A stretch of 5,704 bases of DNA, taken from positions 1 to 5,704 of the forward strand of contig JAAZDZ010000115.1 of the NCBI GenBank assembly GCA_012512545.1, given 5' to 3'. The position numbers and the translations under genes were made by a program. Source of the stretch: Alcaligenaceae bacterium (GTDB lineage: Bacteria; Pseudomonadota; Gammaproteobacteria; Burkholderiales; Burkholderiaceae_B). Shown piece after piece: positions 1-5,704 of this stretch. Within the stretch, counting starts at the first letter, position 1; every line of letters starts with the position of its first letter. The notes beneath the pieces were generated by a model. That model did no database searches. It was not told the origin of the DNA and saw only the letters and a program-made list of their open reading frames with translations.

Positions 1-1
1 G

Positions 2-1093
2 ACCCAGGAAAGCCAGTCGTGGACCTTCACTGGGGTGGCGCAACGCCCGGTGCTGTCGCTGCTGCGCGATTTTTCCGCTCCGGTGGAAATCGACTATCTG
101 CGCTCTGACGACGAACTTGCGTTGCTGGCCCGGCTCGACCCCGACCCCTTCGCCCGTTGGGAAGCAGGGCAGGAACTGGCCCGTCGCCTGCTGCGCAAAC
201 GTGTGGACGCCATTGTGGAAAACGCCCCCGCGCCCGACAGCGGGCTGCTGCGCGCCACCTGGACAGCGCTGCTGGAAGATGACGACCTTTCGCCCGCCTA
301 CCTGGCTCAAGTGCTGGCGCTGCCCACCCAGCGCGAGCTTCTGGAGCGCTCATCGCCCATGAGGCCGCAAGCGGTTGTGCAGGCGCACCGCGAACTCAAG
401 GCCGAGCTGGGCCAGCACCTGGCAGCCCTGTGGCGCACGCTTTACGACCATAATGCCGACGACGGCAGGCCGTATTCACCCGACCCCGAATCCTCAGGGA
501 AGCGGGCCTTGCGAGCGCTGGCCCTGGGCTATCTGCTGGCCGGTTCGCAGCCGCACGCCAACCAGCTTGCCCTGCAGCAGTACAAAACCGCCAGCAACAT
601 GACAGACAGCATGACGGCGCTTACGGCGCTGACCAACTGGGGCGACGCCGACACCCGCAATGCTGCCATCCGGCATTTTTACGACAACTGGCAGGACGAC
701 CCGCTGGTGATTGACCGCTGGTTCTCGGTGCAGGCCGCTTCGCCGTTCACCACGGTAGAAGAAATCCAGGCGCTGATGCTGCATCCGGCATTCTCGCTGC
801 GCAACCCGAACCGCGCACGTTCCGTCATTTTCCAGTTCTGCATCAATAATCTTGGCCATGCCCACAGCCCCGAAGGCTATGAGTTCTGGGCGGATCAGGT
901 GCTGGCCCTGGATGCCCTGAACCCTGAAATTGGCGCCCGCCTGGCCCGCACGCTGGATCACTGGGCCCGCCTCGAACCAGCCCTGCGCGACGCAGCCCGA
1001 ACCTCACTGGAACGCGTCCGCCAGCATCCGGCGCTCTCGCGCAACACGGCGGAAATCGTCAACAAATCCTTGAATCTCCACCCGGAGCACTAA
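2..1093 (+). CDS. pepN: Aminopeptidase N, C-terminal part (5' end outside window)
   Basis: PepN is a cytoplasmic M1-family zinc aminopeptidase that removes N-terminal residues from peptides in the last steps of protein turnover. The open frame runs from the window edge without a start, so the GTG at 35 is internal. The 363 visible residues correspond to roughly the last 40% of a protein usually about 870-900 aa long. They begin in the middle beta domain with RPVLSLLRDFSAPV (fragment residues 15-28), nearly the same as the E. coli sequence as I remember it. The alpha-helical C-terminal domain follows, with NMTD at 199-202, RWF at 239-241 and NPNR at 268-271. The catalytic HEXXH zinc site and GAMEN motif lie upstream, outside the window, so activity cannot be judged here. 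The frame is intact to a TAA stop. The fbp start lies 3 nt downstream and its ribosome binding site is inside the last pepN codons, which implies co-transcription. Confidence 0.96.
   Translation, partial: TQESQSWTFTGVAQRPVLSLLRDFSAPVEIDYLRSDDELALLARLDPDPFARWEAGQELARRLLRKRVDAIVENAPAPDSGLLRATWTALLEDDDLSPAYLAQVLALPTQRELLERSSPMRPQAVVQAHRELKAELGQHLAALWRTLYDHNADDGRPYSPDPESSGKRALRALALGYLLAGSQPHANQLALQQYKTASNMTDSMTALTALTNWGDADTRNAAIRHFYDNWQDDPLVIDRWFSVQAASPFTTVEEIQALMLHPAFSLRNPNRARSVIFQFCINNLGHAHSPEGYEFWADQVLALDALNPEIGARLARTLDHWARLEPALRDAARTSLERVRQHPALSRNTAEIVNKSLNLHPEH
1084..1087 (+). promoter_or_regulatory. Ribosome binding site of fbp, inside pepN 3' end
   Basis: GGAG sits 9 nt before the fbp ATG at 1097 and overlaps the last codons of pepN. 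Translation of fbp is therefore probably linked to ribosomes finishing pepN. There is no room for a separate fbp promoter between the genes, although one inside pepN cannot be excluded. Confidence 0.65.
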
Positions 1094-1096
1094 ACA

Positions 1097-2122
1097 ATGA
1101 AGTACACATCCCTGACCCAGTACCTGGTCGAGCAGCAGCGTACCGGCCCCGCTATCTCGGCTGAGCTGCGCCTGCTGATCGAAACCGTGGCGCGCGCCTG
1201 CAAAGCGATCGGCCATGCGGTAGGAAAAGGCGCGCTGGGCGGCGTGCTTGGCAGCCTGGAATCAGAAAACGTCCAGGGCGAAGTCCAGAAAAAACTCGAT
1301 GTCCTGTCGAATGAAATTCTGCTGGACGCCAACGAGTGGGGCGGTCATCTGGCGGCCATGGCTTCGGAGGAAATGGAAACCATTCACCGCATCCCCAACC
1401 GCTATCCCAAAGGCGAATATCTGCTGTTGTTCGACCCTCTGGATGGCTCTTCCAATATCGACGTCAATGTATCAATTGGCACGATTTTTTCCGTCTTGCA
1501 GGCCCCGGCAGGCGCCTCGGGGCGCGATATCGAAGAAAGCGACTTTCTGCAGGCTGGCAGCCGCCAGGTTGCCGCAGGTTATACGGTCTACGGCCCGCAG
1601 ACCATGCTGGTGCTGACCCTGGGCAACGGCGTGGTGGGCTTTACGCTGGACCGCGAAACCGGCGCCTGGTGCCTGACGCACGAAAACATCCAGATTCCTG
1701 AGCAAACCAAGGAATTCGCCATCAATATGTCGAATATGCGCCATTGGGAAATGCCGGTGCGCCGTTATGTTCACGAATGCCTGGCGGGCAAGGAAGGCCC
1801 TCTGGAAAAAGACTACAACATGCGCTGGATTGCCTCCATGGTGGCGGATGTACACCGTATTCTGAGCCGTGGCGGCATCTTCATGTACCCGCGCGACGCC
1901 CGTCCCAGCGGCAAGGCGGGCAAGCTGCGCCTGATGTACGAAGCCAACCCCATGGGCATGATTGTCGAACAGGCGGGCGGCCTGGCCATTGACGGCGAAC
2001 AGCGCATTCTGGATATCCAGCCCACTGCGCTGCACCAGCGGGTAGGCGTGATTCTCGGTTCACGCGAAGAGGTCGAGCGCCTGCAGCGCTATCACCAGCA
2101 GCAGCCGTCTCAGGCTGAATAA
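1097..2122 (+). CDS. fbp: Fructose-1,6-bisphosphatase class 1
   Basis: The enzyme hydrolyses fructose 1,6-bisphosphate to fructose 6-phosphate and phosphate in the cytoplasm, the committed step of gluconeogenesis (and of the Calvin cycle in bacteria that have one). At 341 aa the protein has the usual class 1 length. Visible landmarks are KKLDVLSNE (residues 65-73), an acidic metal-site pair E91-E92, the FDPLDGSSN signature (112-120, metal ligands D113 and D116), and the active-site pattern [13 protein letters not shown] (275-287) with metal ligand E282. All expected metal ligands are present, so the enzyme should be active with Mg2+. The ATG at 1097 is supported by GGAG 9 nt upstream and by alignment with the family N-terminus. 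The gene follows pepN by 3 nt and ends at a strong hairpin terminator, making it the last gene of the operon. No Calvin-cycle genes are visible, so a gluconeogenic role is the simpler reading. Confidence 0.97.
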   Translation: MKYTSLTQYLVEQQRTGPAISAELRLLIETVARACKAIGHAVGKGALGGVLGSLESENVQGEVQKKLDVLSNEILLDANEWGGHLAAMASEEMETIHRIPNRYPKGEYLLLFDPLDGSSNIDVNVSIGTIFSVLQAPAGASGRDIEESDFLQAGSRQVAAGYTVYGPQTMLVLTLGNGVVGFTLDRETGAWCLTHENIQIPEQTKEFAINMSNMRHWEMPVRRYVHECLAGKEGPLEKDYNMRWIASMVADVHRILSRGGIFMYPRDARPSGKAGKLRLMYEANPMGMIVEQAGGLAIDGEQRILDIQPTALHQRVGVILGSREEVERLQRYHQQQPSQAE

Positions 2123-2151
2123 ACGGCAGCGGGCGGGCCTGACTCCCTGAA

Positions 2152-2184
2152 AAAAGGGCCGGTTCAATACGAACCGGCCCTTTT
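2152..2184. terminator. Bidirectional intrinsic terminator between fbp and qor
   Basis: The left arm at 2152-2165 (AAAAGGGCCGGTTC) and right arm at 2171-2184 (GAACCGGCCCTTTT) are perfectly complementary over 14 bp around a 5-nt loop. The ten inner pairs include seven G-C pairs. The arms end in TTTT on the + strand and in six T on the - strand (A run at 2150-2155), so the hairpin has a U-tract in both directions. It lies 29 nt after the fbp stop and about 42 nt beyond the qor stop, and so serves two convergent genes. Confidence 0.92.
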
Positions 2185-2196
2185 GCTGTGTGGCAG

Positions 2197-2216
2197 ACAG
2201 GCCATTGGCGGCCTGT
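2197..2216. repeat. Small inverted repeat just after the qor stop
   Basis: ACAGGCC (2197-2203) and GGCCTGT (2210-2216) form a 7-bp stem with a 6-nt loop, ten bases downstream of the qor stop codon and before the main terminator. Neither side carries a T run, so it is not a terminator by itself. It could protect the 3' end of the qor transcript or be chance in GC-rich DNA. Confidence 0.35.
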
Positions 2217-2226
2217 TCAGAATGCT

Positions 2227-3225
2227 TCAGTCAATCGTCAGAATAGTGGCGCCCGTGGTTTTGCGGGCGGCCAGAGCTTCCTGGGCCTTGGCGGCCTCTT
2301 CCAGCGGGAAACGCTGGCCGATGGCGACTTTGATGCTGCCGTCCACTACCAGCGAGAAAAGCTCGTCGGCCGCCGCCTGCATGTCCTGCTGGGTGAGGAC
2401 GTAATCGCCCAGCTTGGGGCGGGTGACGTACAGCGAGCCCTTGTTATTCAGCAGGGCGAGATCCACGCCTTCTACCGGGCCGGAGGCATTGCCGAAGCTG
2501 ACCATCAAGCCGCGCGGACGCAGGCAGTTCAGGGAAGTCATCCAGGTGTCTTTACCCACGCCATCGTAAACCACTGGCAGCTTTTCGCCATTGGTCAGTT
2601 CTTTGACACGCGCCGCCACATCTTCGCGGCTGTAATCTATGACTTCCCAGGCGCCATGCTCTTTGGCCAGCGCGCATTTTTCGGGGGTGGATGCCGTGCC
2701 GATCAACTTGACGCCCAGCGCGCGTGCCCACTGGCAGGCCAGCAGACCCACGCCGCCCGCCGCAGCATGAAACAAGGCAATTTCGCCTTCCTGCAAGCGG
2801 TAGCACTGGCGCAGCAGGTACTGGGTGGTAAGGCCCTTGAGCATGATGGCGGCAGCGTCTTCATAGCTGATGGCATCGGGGATTTTCACCACGCGGTCAG
2901 CCGGCACGTTGCGCAAGTCAGCATAGGCACCCAACGGGCTTTGGCCATAAGCGGCGCGATCGCCCACCTTGAGGTGCGTAACACCCTCGCCTACCGCGAC
3001 GACATCGCCTGCCGCCTCGAAGCCCAGCCCATGAGGCAGGGGGTGCGGATACAAACCGGTGCGAAAATAAATGTCGATGAAATTCAGACCCACCGCTTTC
3101 TGGCGAAGGGTGACCTCGCCTTTGGCTGGCGCGGGTACATCGACCGTTACGAGCTTCAGTACCTCGGGCCCGCCATGGGCATCGACGTGAATTGCTTTGG
3201 CCTGGTTCGTCAAGTCCGTCTCCAT
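2227..3225 (-). CDS. qor: NADPH:quinone oxidoreductase (zeta-crystallin type)
   Basis: This is a cytoplasmic, zinc-independent member of the medium-chain dehydrogenase/reductase superfamily that reduces quinones with NADPH. It is 332 aa from the ATG at 3225. The N-terminal GroES-like domain carries GGPEVL (residues 18-23), NFID (48-51) and GLYP (57-60). The Rossmann domain carries AAAGGVG (154-160) and ACQWARALG (163-171), followed by VVYDGVG (218-224), RGLMVSFGN (238-246) and GSLYVTRP (263-270). These blocks match E. coli QorA closely from memory. The cysteine zinc ligands of true alcohol dehydrogenases are absent, as expected. A longer frame starting with TTG at 3288 adds 21 residues unlike the family and is rejected. 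A TTG at 3213 preceded by GGAG is a credible shorter start. The gene is alone in its unit, convergent with fbp and divergent from the EamA gene. The physiological substrate cannot be read from the sequence. Confidence 0.94.
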   Translation of the reverse strand: METDLTNQAKAIHVDAHGGPEVLKLVTVDVPAPAKGEVTLRQKAVGLNFIDIYFRTGLYPHPLPHGLGFEAAGDVVAVGEGVTHLKVGDRAAYGQSPLGAYADLRNVPADRVVKIPDAISYEDAAAIMLKGLTTQYLLRQCYRLQEGEIALFHAAAGGVGLLACQWARALGVKLIGTASTPEKCALAKEHGAWEVIDYSREDVAARVKELTNGEKLPVVYDGVGKDTWMTSLNCLRPRGLMVSFGNASGPVEGVDLALLNNKGSLYVTRPKLGDYVLTQQDMQAAADELFSLVVDGSIKVAIGQRFPLEEAAKAQEALAARKTTGATILTID

Positions 3226-3369
3226 ACAATAACGGGAAAATCCCTGGGGAAAATGCAGTTTTACTCTATCCCTGCCTGCTTCGGGCAACGGCTTCGGGTA
3301 AAGTAACGAGCCTCCCTAGTTTAATCTGTCCACCGATTCTCTTCTTCTGCGCCCTTCCCCCTTCCGACC
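3226..3369. other. Divergent intergenic region, qor / EamA transporter
   Basis: These 144 nt must hold the start signals of both divergent genes. I see no convincing sigma70 promoter: TTTAAT at 3320-3325 resembles a -10 box for the rightward gene, but no good -35 box lies at the right distance. The region has two 8-bp direct repeats, each with a 13-bp period: GGGAAAAT at 3234 and 3247, and GCTTCGGG at 3278 and 3291. The last ~40 nt before the EamA start are pyrimidine-rich and lack a Shine-Dalgarno sequence. Confidence 0.6.
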
Positions 3370-4242
3370 ATGACTCGCCAGCGCGCCCTTCTTTCCATCC
3401 ATGTCGCCGCCGTACTGTTCGGCCTGACGGGCATTTTCGGTGAACTGATCCAGGCAAGCGCCGCGCTCATCACCGCCGGGCGCGCCGGCTTCGCCGTACT
3501 GGCCCTGCTGGCCTTCATGCGCTGGCAGGGGGCATCGGCGCGCACCGGCATCGACCGGCGCAGCGCAGCCATACTGGCTACGGCGGGTGTGATGCTGGCC
3601 ATCCATTGGGTGACTTTCTTCATTGCGGTAAAAGTCAGCGGCGTCGCCATTGCCACGCTGGGTTTCGCATCGTTTCCCGCCTTCATCACCCTGTGCGAAT
3701 GGCTGATACTGCGCGAACGCGTCAGCCGTGCCGAATGGGTGATTCTGCTGCTGGTGACTACCGGCCTGGTACTGGTGACACCTTCCTTTGATTTCGGCGA
3801 CCAGGCCACCATCGGGCTGATGTGGGCAATCGCCTCGGGCCTGTCGTTTGCGCTCTTCACGCTGATCAACCGGCGGGCGGCCGCTCATTTGTCGGCCTAC
3901 CAGGTGGCATGCTGGGAAAACCTGGTTGTCATGCTGATTACCCTGCCCTTCTGCCTGAGCGGCCTGGGTTCAGTCAGCGCACTGGACTGGTTCTGGCTGG
4001 CCCTGCTGGGCGTGTTCTGCACGGCGCTGTCGCATTATCTGCTGGTGTCCAGCCTGATGGTGCTCAAGGCCCGCAGCGCAGGCATTGTGATTGCGCTTGA
4101 ACCCGTTTACGCCATTTTCTTTGCTGCTGTGCTGTTTGCGCAGTACCCCAGTGTGCGAGCGTTGCTGGGGGGCGCCATCATGATAGCGGCCATTGTGTGG
4201 TCAGGGCTGCGCCAGACCCGACGCAGCCCCTCCACGGCCTGA
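3370..4242 (+). CDS. EamA/DMT-family inner-membrane transporter
   Basis: The 290-aa protein is almost entirely hydrophobic and reads as ten transmembrane helices (roughly residues 8-26, 33-51, 66-83, 88-112, 122-138, 147-165, 178-196, 206-226, 237-256, 264-281), in two five-helix EamA repeats. This is the standard size and fold of drug/metabolite superfamily transporters. The N-terminal AAVLFGLTGIFG and the LEPVYA motif (243-248) in the second repeat are typical. Family members export amino acids, metabolites or drugs, and some import; the substrate here cannot be inferred. The ATG at 3370 is the only reasonable start: an in-frame TAA lies at 3322 and no ATG, GTG or TTG occurs between them. 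No Shine-Dalgarno precedes it. The gene stands alone, divergent from qor and convergent with ghrA, so neighbours give no functional hint. The C-terminus (RQTRRSPSTA) is basic and probably cytoplasmic. Confidence 0.93.
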   Translation: MTRQRALLSIHVAAVLFGLTGIFGELIQASAALITAGRAGFAVLALLAFMRWQGASARTGIDRRSAAILATAGVMLAIHWVTFFIAVKVSGVAIATLGFASFPAFITLCEWLILRERVSRAEWVILLLVTTGLVLVTPSFDFGDQATIGLMWAIASGLSFALFTLINRRAAAHLSAYQVACWENLVVMLITLPFCLSGLGSVSALDWFWLALLGVFCTALSHYLLVSSLMVLKARSAGIVIALEPVYAIFFAAVLFAQYPSVRALLGGAIMIAAIVWSGLRQTRRSPSTA

Positions 4243-4243
4243 C

Positions 4244-4266
4244 CTCGCCGAGAACCACGAGGCGAG
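4244..4266. repeat. Inverted repeat between convergent EamA gene and ghrA
   Basis: CTCGCC (4244-4249) and GGCGAG (4261-4266) form a 6-bp GC-rich stem with an 11-nt loop, in the 39-nt gap between two convergent stop codons. There is no T run on either side, so it is at best a weak transcription end signal. It is the only hairpin of note there, apart from a weaker overlapping one formed by GAGC at 4264 and GCTC at 4280. Confidence 0.3.
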
Positions 4267-4281
4267 CGCTTTGGTGCGTGC

Positions 4282-5214
4282 TCAATAGCCGGTATCGCGG
4301 CTCACCAGCCCGCCCGGAGTCTGGCCTTGCGCCAGGCTGCGTATGCCCTGGCTGATCTGTTCAGCCGCGTGATCATCAAGCGTGACCGCCGCCACATGCG
4401 GCGTCACCCTGACTTTGGGGTGCGACCAATACGGGTGTTCGGCGGGCAGAGGTTCCTGGTTGAAGACATCCAGCACCGCCAGCTGAATGCGGCCCGCATT
4501 CAGGGCTTTCAGCAGGTCTTCATCCACCACATGGCCGCCGCGCGCAATATTGATGATGACGGAATCAGGCATCAGGCTGGCAAGCAGTTCGTGGTTGATG
4601 ATGCCGCGGGTGTCTTCTGTAAGCGGCAAAAGGTTGACCAGCACCCGGGTGCGGTTCAGAAAGCGCTTGAATTGCGCTGCTCCGTGAAAGGCTTCCACTC
4701 CGTCAAGCTGACGGGGGCTGCGCGCCCACCCTGCCACCGGATATCCCAGCGCGGCAACCGCCTGAGCCACATGGCGGCCCAACAGCCCCAACCCCATGAC
4801 GCCCACCGGCCAATTCCTGTAGCTGGGCGGCGGCAGCTGCTGCCAGTGGGCCTGGCGCTGGTGTTCGGCATAGGTTGCAAACCCCCGCGACAGACTGGCC
4901 AGATGGTAGGTGACGTATTCGGTCATCTGCGAGGACATACCAGCATCCTGCAAACGGAACAGCGGAATATCCGGCAGGTTGGGCAGGGCCAGCAAGGCAT
5001 CCACGCCGGCGCCCAGATTGAAAATGGCCTCAAGGTTTTTTTCTACCTCAAAGACTTCTTTTGGCGGCGCCCAGACAATGGCATAACGTGCCCCGGTAGC
5101 CGGTGCGCCGGGCTCCCATCCCACAACTTCAAACTCTGGCAGGGCCGCCTGCATGATGGCCTGCCAATGGCGGGTTGCCTCGGGCTTGGCCGCAGCCACA
5201 ATGATTCTGGACAC
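4282..5214 (-). CDS. ghrA: Glyoxylate/hydroxypyruvate reductase A-type 2-hydroxyacid dehydrogenase
   Basis: The enzyme reduces glyoxylate to glycolate and hydroxypyruvate to D-glycerate, normally with NADPH, in the cytoplasm. At 310 aa it matches E. coli GhrA (about 312 aa) in length and along the whole sequence as I recall it. Matches include the segment with GAGVD (residues 68-72), FRLQDAGM (86-93), the nucleotide-binding GLGLLG (141-146), NLLPLTEDTRGIIN (194-207), and the C-terminal ending in GY. The catalytic triad is present: R225 in NIARGG, E254 in NQEPLP, H273 in TPHVAA. WARS at 163-166, after the second Rossmann strand, places a basic residue where NADPH-preferring members have one. 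The start is GTG at 5214, supported by AAGGAG 7 nt upstream. The gene lies 28 nt downstream of the herA-like gene on the same strand, so the two probably form an operon. Another 2-hydroxyacid substrate is possible. Confidence 0.93.
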   Translation of the reverse strand: MSRIIVAAAKPEATRHWQAIMQAALPEFEVVGWEPGAPATGARYAIVWAPPKEVFEVEKNLEAIFNLGAGVDALLALPNLPDIPLFRLQDAGMSSQMTEYVTYHLASLSRGFATYAEHQRQAHWQQLPPPSYRNWPVGVMGLGLLGRHVAQAVAALGYPVAGWARSPRQLDGVEAFHGAAQFKRFLNRTRVLVNLLPLTEDTRGIINHELLASLMPDSVIINIARGGHVVDEDLLKALNAGRIQLAVLDVFNQEPLPAEHPYWSHPKVRVTPHVAAVTLDDHAAEQISQGIRSLAQGQTPGGLVSRDTGY

Positions 5215-5221
5215 TTGCTCG

Positions 5222-5227
5222 CTCCTT
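5222..5227 (-). promoter_or_regulatory. Ribosome binding site of ghrA
   Basis: On the minus strand AAGGAG stands 7 nt before the GTG at 5214. It is the best Shine-Dalgarno in the window and decides for this GTG as the start. It lies in the 28-nt gap after the herA-like stop codon. Confidence 0.85.
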
Positions 5228-5242
5228 GTAAGTATGAAGTGA

Positions 5243-5704
5243 TCAACGGCGCCCGGTCAGGGAGCCCAGCACGCCGCGCACCAACTGGTTAGCCGCGCGG
5301 CGCACCATGCTTTTGGCAACGGATTGCACCACGCCATCGCGCCGCCCGCCCCGCGGGCCGGTAGACCCGAACAAGAAATCGCTGACGGCGCCCATGACGC
5401 CATTATCAGCAGGCTGAGCGGCCGCCGCGCCGCCTTTGCCCGCTTCTTCTGCTGGCATGTTTTCAGCGCGTTTGAGAAGAATCTCATAGGCGGATTCGCG
5501 GTCAATGGCCTGCTGGTATTTGCCTGCCATCAGCGAACCGGCGGAAAGCTGGCGGCGCTCTGCGTCGGTGGCCGGGCCGATGCGGCTGCCCGGCGCCGCC
5601 ATCCAGACGCGCTCGGTCGGCGAAGGGCTGCCGCGTTCGTCCAGCATGGAAATCAGCGCTTCGCCCACGCCAAGTTCTGTAATGGCGGCCACGATGTCCA
5701 GCCC
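5243..5704 (-). CDS. HerA-like helicase/ATPase (DUF853, YjgR type), C-terminal part
   Basis: The frame is open to the right edge, so only the last 153 residues are seen of a protein usually about 500 aa. The visible part matches the C-terminal region of the DUF853/YjgR family, related to the HerA-FtsK class of hexameric DNA-translocating ATPases. It begins with ITELGVGEALIS (residues 8-19), then an ERVW segment, a helix with YEILLKRAENMP, an Ala/Gly-rich linker, and the conserved tail FGSTGPRGGRRDG (112-124), then VRGVLGSLTGRR. The Walker A and B motifs belong to the missing N-terminal part. The last ~40 residues are strongly basic (many Arg), compatible with nucleic-acid contact, but the biological role of YjgR-type proteins is not well established. 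It is followed after 28 nt by ghrA on the same strand. The apparent methionine start inside the frame (GTG at 5692) is internal. Confidence 0.9.
   Translation of the reverse strand, partial: GLDIVAAITELGVGEALISMLDERGSPSPTERVWMAAPGSRIGPATDAERRQLSAGSLMAGKYQQAIDRESAYEILLKRAENMPAEEAGKGGAAAAQPADNGVMGAVSDFLFGSTGPRGGRRDGVVQSVAKSMVRRAANQLVRGVLGSLTGRR

Noticed and set aside
494..961. A 155-codon minus-strand frame inside pepN
   Set aside because: It is fully inside the conserved C-terminal domain of PepN and has no family resemblance.
2188..3306. A 372-codon open frame on the + strand opposite qor
   Set aside because: It lies antisense to a clearly conserved qor gene, its translation resembles no family I know, and it would have to start within the fbp/qor terminator region. 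Long antisense frames are common opposite GC-rich genes with strong third-position bias.
3226..3369. A possible small RNA, riboswitch or small protein in the divergent intergenic region
   Set aside because: I found no strong hairpin, no terminator and no small frame with a ribosome binding site. The 4-bp GGGA/TCCC pairing near 3234-3244 is too weak to support a structured RNA.
3316..3888. Two overlapping minus-strand frames (190 and 182 codons) opposite the EamA gene
   Set aside because: Both are low-complexity hydrophilic translations opposite a ten-helix membrane protein, with no recognisable motif or start signal.
4327..5292. A 321-codon open frame on the + strand opposite ghrA
   Set aside because: It is antisense to a ghrA gene with all catalytic residues, is rich in Arg/Gln/His as expected for a shadow frame, has no ribosome binding site and crosses into the herA-like gene.
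1..5704. Mobile elements, CRISPR arrays, tRNA/rRNA genes, prophage or defence island
   Set aside because: No transposase or integrase, no terminal inverted repeats, no regularly spaced repeats and no RNA gene is visible. All six genes are ordinary chromosomal families and base composition looks uniform, so I see no previously undescribed system here.

Overview
The window looks like ordinary chromosomal DNA of a betaproteobacterium, most likely of the order Burkholderiales (an Alcaligenaceae-type genome such as Bordetella, Achromobacter or Pusillimonas would fit). This is an inference from the high GC content, the protein sequences and the pepN-fbp gene pair, which I recall from that order. 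No species assignment is possible without a search. All genes are intact or simply cut by the window edges, and base composition looks even throughout. I see no mobile element, RNA gene, CRISPR array or foreign island.

Layout: (1) 2-1093 (+) is the C-terminal part of aminopeptidase N (pepN), entering from the left edge. (2) 1097-2122 (+) is class 1 fructose-1,6-bisphosphatase (fbp), starting 3 nt after the pepN stop, so the two are very probably one transcript. (3) 2152-2184 is a perfect hairpin flanked by A and T runs, a bidirectional terminator between fbp and the convergent gene. (4) 2227-3225 (-) is an NADPH:quinone oxidoreductase (qor). (5) 3226-3369 is a 144-nt divergent intergenic region with two short direct repeats, each spaced 13 bp. 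(6) 3370-4242 (+) is a ten-helix EamA/DMT-family inner-membrane transporter. (7) 4282-5214 (-) is a GhrA-type glyoxylate/hydroxypyruvate reductase. (8) 5243-5704 (-) is the C-terminal end of a HerA-like/DUF853 ATPase (YjgR type), running off the right edge and lying 28 nt upstream of ghrA on the same strand.

The genes form four transcription units: pepN-fbp rightward, qor leftward, the EamA gene rightward, and herA-like-ghrA leftward. Two are central metabolic enzymes (Fbp in gluconeogenesis, GhrA in glyoxylate/hydroxypyruvate reduction), one recycles peptides (PepN), one handles quinones (Qor), one is an exporter or importer of unknown substrate, and one is a putative DNA-related ATPase. They do not form an obvious single pathway. 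I looked for an undescribed system and did not find one. The findings listed are modest: regulatory details, start-site questions and gene-pair contexts.
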